From JANQMX01 sp965247175 (GTDB taxonomy: Bacteria > Pseudomonadota > Alphaproteobacteria > Kiloniellales > DSM-21159): a stretch of DNA of 64,000 nt. Below are positions 1-8,354 of the stretch, piece by piece. Both the position numbers and the translations under genes were made by a program. Every line of letters begins with the position of its first letter. The stretch's first letter is position 1. The notes below the pieces were generated by a model. It worked only from the letters and a program-made list of their open reading frames with translations. It did no database searches and was not told the DNA's origin. The stretch lies in the NCBI GenBank assembly GCA_965247175.1, contig OZ252006.1, positions 3,596,001 to 3,660,000 of the forward strand. The letters are read 5' to 3'.

Positions 1-1
1 G

Positions 2-1738
<1,737 letters not shown>

Positions 1739-1743
1739 TAATG

Positions 1744-1914
1744 GGCACCTAACGGCGCTGAACTGCTCCGTACCGATTCTTGTTTGGCCGCTTGCGCGGC
1801 GTACGGCACCGGCCCACACCCCCGCCCGACCAACCCATGCCATGGTACCCTAATGGGTTGGTCGGGCGGGGGTGTGGGCCGGCACCGCATAGCGCCGAAG
1901 GCGCCCAAGAAGAC
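1744..1914. repeat. palindromic repeat element, copy A (composite)
   Basis: A perfect 28-bp inverted repeat (1811-1838 with 1853-1880) surrounds a 14-nt loop containing CCATGGTACC. The right flank AGCGCCGAAGGCGCCCAAGA is shared with copies B, C and G. The left flank 1744-1810 is the reverse complement, with substitutions, of 37238-37306 in copy H, so this copy looks like one element nested beside the remnant of another. The frame of the downstream Sco gene stays open through it, but the true start lies beyond the repeat. Confidence 0.85.
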
Positions 1915-1999
1915 TCATGCGGCGCCCCGCCTCATGGCCATGGGAATGCCATGGTCTTATCTAGGCTGTCTAAGACCCGACGTATCGAGGAGCCGTACC

Positions 2000-2644
2000 G
2001 TGCAGGATCGTGCCTTGAACCGCGCCCTGATCGCGCTTGCCGCGGGCGTTTTCGTCCTGCTGATCGGCTTCGGCTTCTGGATGTACGGCCAGCTCGGCTC
2101 CGGCGACGTGATGAGCGGTGCCTTCCGGGAAAGCGAGCAGACCCGGGTCGATATCGGCGGCGCCTTCAATCTGACCGACCACACCGGCCGCCAGGTCACG
2201 GAGGCCGATTTCGCCGGCGGCTATACCCTGATGTACTTCGGCTTCACCTATTGCCCGGACTTCTGCCCCGCCGCGCTGCAGGTGGTCACCGCCGCCATGG
2301 ATCAGCTGGAAGAGCAGGACCCGGACGTCGCCAAGGCGGTCACGCCGATCTTCGTCTCGGTCGACCCGGAGCGCGATACGGTCGAGGCCATGGCCGACTA
2401 CGTGACGCACTTCCATCCGCGCATGGTCGGCCTGACCGGCACCCCGGAGCAGGTCGCCGAGGCGGCCAAGAACTACCGAATCTATTATCAGAAAGTCGAG
2501 TCCGACGCGGCGACCTACTACCTGGTCGACCACTCCACCTATCTCTACCTGATCGGCCCCGACAGCTACTACGTCACCCACTTCTCGCACGAGGCCACTT
2601 CGGAAGAGGTCGCCGAGCGGGTGAAGGCCGTGATCGACGGCTAA
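2000..2644 (+). CDS. SCO1/SenC family copper chaperone for cytochrome c oxidase
   Basis: Membrane-anchored thioredoxin-fold protein that delivers copper to the CuA site of cytochrome oxidase; acts on the periplasmic face. The start is taken as GTG at 2000 because GAGGAG (1987-1992) lies 7 nt upstream, and because the longer open frame (ATG at 1784) runs through a palindromic repeat. The 214-residue protein has one N-terminal membrane segment (about residues 9-30), the copper-binding YCPDFCP motif (Cys85 and Cys89) and the conserved histidine in VDHSTYLYLIG (His178). Length is normal for the family. No oxidase genes are adjacent. Confidence 0.93.
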   Translation: MQDRALNRALIALAAGVFVLLIGFGFWMYGQLGSGDVMSGAFRESEQTRVDIGGAFNLTDHTGRQVTEADFAGGYTLMYFGFTYCPDFCPAALQVVTAAMDQLEEQDPDVAKAVTPIFVSVDPERDTVEAMADYVTHFHPRMVGLTGTPEQVAEAAKNYRIYYQKVESDAATYYLVDHSTYLYLIGPDSYYVTHFSHEATSEEVAERVKAVIDG

Positions 2645-2807
2645 GGGTCGTCCGCGGATTTGGGGCCTGATACCGAGCTGCGATGCGTGAAACTCAGCGC
2701 GGCCTGGTGTAAATCGCGGCCGCAAGAAGCGGATAGAGGCCGGCCGGGCCGCGTGCCACATTCTTTGCAGAGGATGAGAAACAGAGCTGCAAGTGAGGGC
2801 ACGCAAG

Positions 2808-3707
2808 ATGTTACAAGCCATGGACATGGAAAACGGGCAGGCACCGAAGCGCGACAGCGATGCGCCGCAGGCCAGCCGGCAGCAGCTCGATCTGGTGACC
2901 CAGGCCTGCGAGATCATCGACGCCCAGGAGGGCGAGGGCCTTACCCTGACCGATCTCGCCGACCGGTTGGGTGTCAGCTCCTGGCACCTGCAGAAGCTCT
3001 TCAAGCGGGTAACGGGCGTGACGCCCAAGGCCTACGCGGCCGAGCGGCGCGGCCGCCTGTTCCGCGAGGAACTGAAGAGTCACGGCCGGGTGGCCGAAGC
3101 GACCTACGGCGCCGGCTACGGCTCCTCCAGTCGGGTTTACGAGAACGCCGCCCGCCGCTTCGGCATGACGCCGGCGACCTACGCCAAGGGCGGCAAGGGC
3201 GCCCGCATCGTCTACGGCCTGACCGACTCGCCGCTCGGCCGCCTGCTGGTGGCGGCGACCGGGCGCGGCATTTGCTTCGTCGCTCTGGGCGAAGCGGATG
3301 CCGAGATCGAGGGCGAGCTGCGGCAGGAGTTCCCGGCCGCCGACTCGATCGAGCGCGACCAGATGGCCGTCGAAGCGGCGCTCGCCGCCGTGGTCGACTA
3401 TCTCGACGGCACCATGCCCCATGTGGACCTGCCGCTCGACGTGCAGGCCACCGCCTTTCAGCGCCGGGTCTGGGAAGAGCTGCTGGCCATTCCGGCCGGC
3501 GAGACCAAAAGCTACTCCGAGATTGCTGAGGCGCTCGGCCTTGGCCAGGCGCAGCGCGCCGTGGGCAGCGCCTGCGGCCGCAACCCGGTCTCGCTGCTCA
3601 TCCCCTGCCACCGCGCGGTGCGCTCGGACGGCCACCTCGGCGGCTACCGCTGGGGCCTGCCGCGCAAGGAGAAGCTCCTCCGCCAGGAGGCCAGCCGGGG
3701 GCTGTAG
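2808..3707 (+). CDS. AraC-type DNA-binding domain fused to O6-methylguanine-DNA methyltransferase (Ada-like, short form)
   Basis: Suicide DNA alkyltransferase with a transcription-factor domain. Residues ~20-115 form an AraC-type double helix-turn-helix (LTDLADRLGVSSWHLQKLF, then AEATYGAGYGSSSRVYENAA). Residues ~125-290 form an Ogt-like domain with the acceptor cysteine in IPCHR (Cys267). Unlike E. coli Ada, no N-terminal zinc domain with the phosphotriester-accepting cysteine is present, so how it is activated is unclear. Start ATG at 2808 is preferred (GAGG at 2795-2798); an in-frame GTG at 2793 has no clear ribosome-binding site. It probably repairs O6-alkylguanine and may regulate its own or other alkylation-response genes. 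Confidence 0.88.
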   Translation: MLQAMDMENGQAPKRDSDAPQASRQQLDLVTQACEIIDAQEGEGLTLTDLADRLGVSSWHLQKLFKRVTGVTPKAYAAERRGRLFREELKSHGRVAEATYGAGYGSSSRVYENAARRFGMTPATYAKGGKGARIVYGLTDSPLGRLLVAATGRGICFVALGEADAEIEGELRQEFPAADSIERDQMAVEAALAAVVDYLDGTMPHVDLPLDVQATAFQRRVWEELLAIPAGETKSYSEIAEALGLGQAQRAVGSACGRNPVSLLIPCHRAVRSDGHLGGYRWGLPRKEKLLRQEASRGL

Positions 3708-3710
3708 GGG

Positions 3711-3904
3711 GTGTTTTCTAGGGCGCCTGGGTCCTTGTAGGGCGCGCTGTCACCTTCGATGCACCTCAATTTGGTTCGGAGGCGCGCCATTCTGGGCCGG
3801 CCCGCGCCCCCGCCCGACCAACCCTTGGCATGGTACCCTAGTGGGTTGGTCGGGCGGGGGTGCGGGCTGGTGCCGTACAGCGCCGAAGGCGCTCAAAAAA
3901 ACAC
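3711..3904. repeat. palindromic repeat element, copy B (clearest full-length copy)
   Basis: About 194 bp bounded by imperfect terminal inverted repeats GTGTTTTCTAGGGCGC (3711-3726) and GCGCTCAAAAAAACAC (3889-3904), matching at 12 of 16 positions. An internal 24-bp inverted repeat (3801-3824 with 3843-3866, one G-T pair) has a loop related to copy A. The asymmetric left half carries TTGTAGGGCGCGC and GGAGGCGCGCC, shared with copy C. It lies between convergent genes. Confidence 0.87.
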
Positions 3905-3913
3905 TCCACATCC

Positions 3914-5668
3914 TCACCCCACCAGTCCGGCTTTGCCGAGGCCCTCGCTGACAAGCGTCCTGTCACCTTCGTTCTTGTAAGGCAGGAGCCTGCGCGTTGC
4001 GTCGAGCGAGAACGCAGGGTTGAGGCGCCGCACCTCTTCGAGCGCGGCACGGGCCTGTTCTTCTTTGCCCAGATGGCCGTAGGCCGCGGCGAGGAAGACG
4101 TGCGGCCAAAGCGCTTGGGGGCTGCGCGACACCGCGCGCTTGAAGGCGGCGACCGCCGGTTCGAAACGGCGTAGGCCGAGGTTCGCAAGACCGACGTAAT
4201 GCGGATAGTAGAAGGGATAGTGGGGGTTGAGCCGCATGGCGGTCTCGATCAGCGCGACCACCGCCTCGTTCTCCCCAGCGAAATGCAGAGCGCCGGCCAA
4301 GGTGGCGTAGGCCTCGGCGTTGCCGGGCTCGAGGTCGATCCAGCGCCGGGCGGTCGCCACGGCCTCCGGGCTGCGGCCCTGAAAGAGGTAAACGGTGCTG
4401 AGCGCCTCCTGCACCAGGGGGAGGTCGGCATCCCGTTCGGCCGCACTCTGCGCCAGCGCGAAGGCGCGGTCGAGCGTCGGCTCACGTCCCATGAACCAGT
4501 CCTGCACGGAGGTCTCTGCGAGGCCGGCATAGGGTTCGGCATAGTCCGGGTCGAGAGCGATAGCGCGCTCGTAGAGCGCCCGGGCTGCGGCATTACCGTC
4601 CTTGGTGAACAGGCGATACTGCTCGCGGGCGCGCAGCACGCAGTCGTAGGCCTCCGTGCTACCGGGCTCCTGACGCTGCGCCGGTGCTCTTTCCGGTGTC
4701 ACGAGCTTGAGCGCCAGGGCCTCGACGATCTGCGCCGTCACGTCGTCCTGCACGGCGAAGATGTCGGCGAGCTCGCGGTCGTAGCGCTCGGCCCAGAGGT
4801 GGCCGCCGCTCTGGCCGTCCACCAGTTGCGCCGTGACCCGGACCCGCGAGCCCGCCTTGCGCACGCTGCCCTCGAGCAGGAAGCGCACCTTGAGCTCGCG
4901 GCAGATGGTCTCGAGGCTGGCGCCCTTGCCTTTGTAGGCAAAAGTCGAGTTGCGGGCGATGACCAGGAGTGCTGGCAGACGCGAGAGCTCGGTGATGATG
5001 TCTTCGGTGATGCCGTCGGCAAAGTAGTCCTGCTCGGGGTCATGACTCCTGTTCTCGAAGGGCATGACCGCGATGGAGGGCCCCTCGGGCCCCAGTGTCG
5101 CGGACGCGGGTGCCGCGGGTGCGAGTCCCTTGGCATCGGGGGCGCACCCGGCCCAATGCCAAATCCGGACCGGCTCGGCGATGTTCTTCAGCGCCTGCGC
5201 GCCGCCGTCCTGCCAGTCGGCTTCGGCGCGCCCGCGCACCTGACGATAGGCGTCGTCTGAGAGTGCGATGCCGCCTGGGGCGGCCTGGGCCTCGATGCGG
5301 GCGGCGATATTGACGCCGTCGCCGAGAAGGTCGCCTTTCTGAACGACGACGTCGCCGACGTTGATGCCGATGCGAAATCGGATGCGTCGCGTTTCGGGCA
5401 CGCCATCGTCTTTCGCCGCCAGGCCTTGCTGCAAAGCGAGCGCGAAGCGTGCGGCATCGACGGCGCTGGCGAACTCGATCAGATAGCTGTCGCCGGCCGT
5501 GTTGGCGATGCGTCCGCCGTGCTCGGCGAGCAAGGGCTCGACCAGCTCGGACCGGCGATCCCGCAAGGCGCGTAGGGTGCCTTCTTCGTCCTCGCCGATC
5601 AGGCGTGAGTAGCCGGCGACATCCGCCGCCAGGATCGCCGCCAGCCGCCGCTGTGATCGCTCCGCCAT
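3914..5668 (-). CDS. class III adenylate/guanylate cyclase with TolB-like domain and TPR repeats
   Basis: Soluble signalling protein of about 584 residues. The N-terminal ~165 residues are a class III nucleotide cyclase domain, with the metal-binding aspartates in ILAADVAGYSRL and in NTAGDSYLIEF; the second motif has Ser where GDGxxxxF is usual. A TolB-like beta segment follows from about residue 197 (SIAVMPFENRS, YFADGITEDIITELSR, FLLEGSVRKAGSRVRVTAQL). TPR repeats run to the C-terminus (for example ALYERAIALDPDYAEPYAGL). The start is ATG at 5668 (MAERSQRRLAAILAADV, the usual family start); the open frame extends upstream only through repeat copy C. Likely makes cAMP; the TolB/TPR part is probably the sensing or scaffold module (inference). 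Confidence 0.9.
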   Translation of the reverse strand: MAERSQRRLAAILAADVAGYSRLIGEDEEGTLRALRDRRSELVEPLLAEHGGRIANTAGDSYLIEFASAVDAARFALALQQGLAAKDDGVPETRRIRFRIGINVGDVVVQKGDLLGDGVNIAARIEAQAAPGGIALSDDAYRQVRGRAEADWQDGGAQALKNIAEPVRIWHWAGCAPDAKGLAPAAPASATLGPEGPSIAVMPFENRSHDPEQDYFADGITEDIITELSRLPALLVIARNSTFAYKGKGASLETICRELKVRFLLEGSVRKAGSRVRVTAQLVDGQSGGHLWAERYDRELADIFAVQDDVTAQIVEALALKLVTPERAPAQRQEPGSTEAYDCVLRAREQYRLFTKDGNAAARALYERAIALDPDYAEPYAGLAETSVQDWFMGREPTLDRAFALAQSAAERDADLPLVQEALSTVYLFQGRSPEAVATARRWIDLEPGNAEAYATLAGALHFAGENEAVVALIETAMRLNPHYPFYYPHYVGLANLGLRRFEPAVAAFKRAVSRSPQALWPHVFLAAAYGHLGKEEQARAALEEVRRLNPAFSLDATRRLLPYKNEGDRTLVSEGLGKAGLVG

Positions 5669-5711
5669 GGCCGCCAGCTTATCGGTGACGCAGGGAACCG
5701 ACCAGACGGTG

Positions 5712-5902
5712 GTCTTTCTGGGGCGTCTGAGTCGTTGTAGGGCGCGCCGGGTCCAGGTGAGCTCGGAGTCGCCCGGCGGAGGCGCGCCGGGCTGTCCCAT
5801 CCCTCTCCCCCTCCCGACCACCCACGAGGGTACCATGCCATGGGTGGTCGGGAGGGGGAGTGGGATGGAACAGTGCAGCGCCGAAAGGCGCACAAGAAAA
5901 CG
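5712..5902. repeat. palindromic repeat element, copy C
   Basis: About 191 bp. Inner arms 5794-5824 and 5841-5871 (31 nt, two mismatches) enclose a 16-nt loop. Ends GTCTTTCTGGGGCG and GGCGCACAAGAAAAC resemble those of copy B, and the left half shares TTGTAGGGCGCGCC and GGAGGCGCGCC. It sits between the cyclase start and the upstream thioredoxin-like gene, both on the minus strand. Confidence 0.86.
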
Positions 5903-5919
5903 CTGTGCCCCGCAAGCGC

Positions 5920-6354
5920 CTACTGCGGCCCGCACGGGCGCTGGCGGGTCCGCCAGGTGGTCGGGCAGGCGCGGCGATTGAACAGCGCATCGCGACCCTG
6001 GCGGTCTTCCGCGATCTGTTTGCGGACCTCCGCCATATCGAGCTGCGCCGCCCCATCGAGAATTGCGCGCGTTTTGTCGGGTGCGTCCGCCGACAACGGC
6101 CCCAGATAGAGCACCACGCGCTCGCGCATCACCAGCAGGCAGCTCTGCTCGGATGCGACGCCGAACATCTTGCCGATGTCCGGTGCCTCGTCGACGTCGA
6201 TGCGAGCCCAGGTCAGAGCGCTCTCGTCGTCGTGGCTGCCGAGCTGCCGAAGCTGCGCGTCCGCCGCGACGTCGCTGTGATGGAGCAGGCAGGCGACCAG
6301 CCGATGCTCGGCCATGAACTGGTGAAAGCTGTCGGTCGAGAGTTCGGTGATCAT
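5920..6354 (-). CDS. thioredoxin-fold protein lacking the CXXC motif
   Basis: A 144-residue protein with a thioredoxin-like pattern: a first strand LVACLLHHSDV, then WARIDVDEAPDIGKMFGV, which matches the IDVDxxPxIAxxFGV signature, then a strand and the YLGPLSAD turn. The position where thioredoxins have WCGPC reads HHSDVAADA, so there is no redox-active pair. The C-terminal ~25 residues (RRACPTTWRTRQRPCGPQ) contain two cysteines and look non-homologous. Start ATG at 6354 follows a GGGGA sequence; an upstream in-frame start at 6375 would add seven residues. Might be a chaperone-like or hydrogenase-accessory-like thioredoxin; function not known. Confidence 0.7.
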   Translation of the reverse strand: MITELSTDSFHQFMAEHRLVACLLHHSDVAADAQLRQLGSHDDESALTWARIDVDEAPDIGKMFGVASEQSCLLVMRERVVLYLGPLSADAPDKTRAILDGAAQLDMAEVRKQIAEDRQGRDALFNRRACPTTWRTRQRPCGPQ

Positions 6355-6516
6355 CGCGTCCCCACAGCGCCGCACGGTCGCGCCTGTTTTCTTAGTATTG
6401 TCCCAGCGTAGGGCCCCAAGGAACCGCGATCAACGGGCCCTTGCCCGCGACGCCCTTTGGACTGCGGGGGCGGCAGCGGCGTGCGAGGAGGAGCATTGGC
6501 TGACGCCATTCCTGTT

Positions 6517-6619
6517 TGTCACCCAGGCCTTGAGCCGGGGTCCATGTCTCAGCCTGCACCTGGCTGGTGGATCTCGCGCTTACGTCTGCCATGGATCCCG
6601 GCTCAAGGCCGGGATGACA
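6517..6619. repeat. dispersed TGTCA-type inverted repeat, copy R1
   Basis: Arms 6517-6546 and 6590-6619 are inverted repeats of 30 nt (27 of 30 matching) beginning TGTCACCCAGGCC and ending GGGATGACA, separated by 43 nt. This is the commonest second repeat type in the window, with further copies at 11.2, 30.7, 46.4 and 58.0 kb. Confidence 0.8.
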
Positions 6620-6659
6620 GCCTTTAGTGCTGCGATGTCTGCCGTTTCCCTTGCGATGT

Positions 6660-6812
6660 CACCCTTGGGCGAGGCCCACTGGGGCGAAGCCCAGGGCCGA
6701 GACCCGAGGGTCCAGCGGTAGGCACGGTCCGAGCTTGTGGCTGGACCCCGGCTGCCAAGTCTCGCTAGCCGGAACCGCAAGCGGTTCCGGGCTCGCCTAT
6801 GGGCCGGGGTGA
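6660..6812. repeat. dispersed TGTCA-type inverted repeat, copy R2 (diverged)
   Basis: Starts TCACCCTTGGGCGAGGCCC and ends GGGCCGGGGTGAC, with an internal hairpin CGGAACCGCAAGCGGTTCCG (6769-6788). With R1 it fills the gene-free stretch 6355-6840, in which I see no credible coding sequence. Confidence 0.65.
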
Positions 6813-6840
6813 CGATCAGTGGTGTGGCGCCGACCCCGCC

Positions 6841-7557
6841 TTATCCCCCATATCGGAAGAGCTGTGAGCCGCGCTGGCGCAGCCATTCACGGCCGGACTC
6901 CATGTCGTCGGAGAGCTTTTCGCAGAGCGCCCAGAAGGCGGTGCTGTGGTCGGGGTAGGCCAGGTGGGCGACCTCGTGCGCCACCACGTAGTCGAAGGCC
7001 GCTTCGGGGGCGAGCAGCAGGCGCCAGGAGAAGTTGAGCTGGCCGGTCGAGCTGCAGCTGCCCCAGCGCGAGCGGGTGTCGCGCACGCTGACGCGGCTCA
7101 GCACCTTGGCCCGGCGCGGCAGGCCGGCGGCCTTCTCGCGGGCGCGGTCGTTCAGGCTGCGGCGCGCCTCGGCGCGGAGAAAGTCCTCTATGCGGCGGCT
7201 GTGATGCTCCGGCCGGCCGGAAACCCAGAGGCGGCCCGGGCTCAGCCAGACGCCGCGGCGCGCGCCTTTGTCCACGGCCACGCGGTGAGGCTGATCGAGA
7301 ATCGGCAGCAGGCTGCCGATGGCGAAGGGGATGCGCGGCGGCAGGGCCTGCACCCGCTCCTCAAGCCAGTCCAGGTGGCTGTCGAGAAAAGCCAGCACCT
7401 CGCGCGTCGCTAGGCCCTGCGGCGCGGTCAGCGAGATGACCTCGTGCTTGGGGTCGAGGCGCAGGGTCAGGCGCCGTGCCTGCCGGCTGCGCCGGTAGGC
7501 CAGCGGCACCGCCCGTCCGGCGAGCTCGAGTTCGCTGGGAAGCCTGGACTGTCTCAC
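6841..7557 (-). CDS. YgjP-like M48-family zinc metalloprotease
   Basis: A 238-residue cytosolic metallopeptidase of the YgjP/DUF45 (WLM-related) type. The zinc-binding helix HEVAHLAYPDHSTAFW (residues ~195-210) contains the HExxH-type motif, with H-E-V-A-H ligands and a downstream histidine. Upstream lies the conserved DTRSRWGSCSSTGQLNFSWRL block that defines the family, with its N-terminal beta region (SRQARRLTLRLDP). Length is typical. Substrate unknown. Lies 139 nt downstream of infC on the same strand, possibly separately transcribed. Confidence 0.88.
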   Translation of the reverse strand: MRQSRLPSELELAGRAVPLAYRRSRQARRLTLRLDPKHEVISLTAPQGLATREVLAFLDSHLDWLEERVQALPPRIPFAIGSLLPILDQPHRVAVDKGARRGVWLSPGRLWVSGRPEHHSRRIEDFLRAEARRSLNDRAREKAAGLPRRAKVLSRVSVRDTRSRWGSCSSTGQLNFSWRLLLAPEAAFDYVVAHEVAHLAYPDHSTAFWALCEKLSDDMESGREWLRQRGSQLFRYGG

Positions 7558-7695
7558 GGCGACCCGTGTGCTGGTTTGATGGAGTCATCGGCGCGGCCGC
7601 TGTTGTGCACGGCGGCCGGCCGTCGTCTTACCAGATCACTGTGAAGAAGCGCGAAGCGCCGATCAAGTGGCGATCACGTGACGGTCACGCGATGC

Positions 7696-8232
7696 TCACT
7701 TGGGGGCCATCACCATGGTCATCTGCCGGCCTTCCAGGCGCGGCATGGCCTCGACCTTGGCATCCTCGTCGAACTGCTCGCGCACGCGGTCGAGCACGGC
7801 GAGGCCCAGCTCCTGGTGCGCCATCTCGCGCCCGCGGAACCGCATGGTGACCTTCACCTTGTCGCCTTCTCCGAGGAATTTTTTGATAGACCGCATCTTC
7901 ACGTCATAGTCGTGCGCGTCGATGTTCGGGCGCATCTTGATCTCTTTGACGTCGATGGTCTTCTGCTTCTTGCGGGCCTCGTTGGCCTTCTTCGCGGCTT
8001 CGTACTTGTACTTTCCGAAGTCGAGAATCTTGCAAACGGGCGGATCGGCGTTGGGCGAGATCTCGACGAGGTCCAAGCCGTCGTCTTTCGCCCGGTCGAG
8101 CGCTTCTTCGATGGACACCAAGCCGACGTTGTCACCGTCGGCGCCGATCAGGCGCACTTGGCGCACTCTGATGTCCTCATTGACCCGCGGACCGTCTTTG
8201 GTCGGCGGTTGCGCGATAGGAGGTCTAGGTAT
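7696..8232 (-). CDS. infC: translation initiation factor IF-3 (apparent AUA start)
   Basis: IF-3 binds the 30S subunit, keeps it apart from 50S and checks start-codon/initiator pairing. N-domain GPRVNEDIRVRQVRLI, linker KYKYEAAKKANEARKKQ and C-domain KEIKMRPNIDAHDYDVKMRS are all clear. I place the start at an AUA codon at 8232 (minus strand), giving 178 residues beginning (M)PRPPIAQPPTKDGPRVNED. This matches the usual family start and length, and GGAG lies 8 nt upstream. The only in-frame ATG (8292) adds 20 residues without family character and has no ribosome-binding site. Non-AUG starts are known for infC (AUU in E. coli) and underlie its autoregulation. Lies 122 nt downstream of thrS on the same strand; rpmI and rplT do not follow. 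Confidence 0.9.
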   Translation of the reverse strand: MPRPPIAQPPTKDGPRVNEDIRVRQVRLIGADGDNVGLVSIEEALDRAKDDGLDLVEISPNADPPVCKILDFGKYKYEAAKKANEARKKQKTIDVKEIKMRPNIDAHDYDVKMRSIKKFLGEGDKVKVTMRFRGREMAHQELGLAVLDRVREQFDEDAKVEAMPRLEGRQMTMVMAPK

Positions 8233-8244
8233 GGATACGTCTCC
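8230..8244 (-). promoter_or_regulatory. Shine-Dalgarno plus AUA start codon of infC
   Basis: On the minus strand GGAG (8244-8241) is followed by 8 nt and then AUA (8232-8230). Rare-start initiation lets IF-3 repress its own translation; here that is inferred from position and from the known E. coli case. Confidence 0.6.
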
Positions 8245-8354
8245 ATTGGTTGTTGCAAGAAAAGAACGCTCGGCTGCTGTGGAACCGATCATTCACTACA
8301 CACGATAGATACTAATGCCCGACTAAGGCAATGCCCCCGGCCGACGCCACAGAC

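Noticed and set aside
1784..1999. N-terminal extension of the Sco protein through repeat copy A
   Set aside because: It is a translation of the palindrome; a good ribosome-binding site and signal anchor start at 2000.
5669..5935. N-terminal extension of the cyclase through repeat copy C
   Set aside because: Same reason; the family starts with MAERS..LAAILAADVAGYSRL at 5668.
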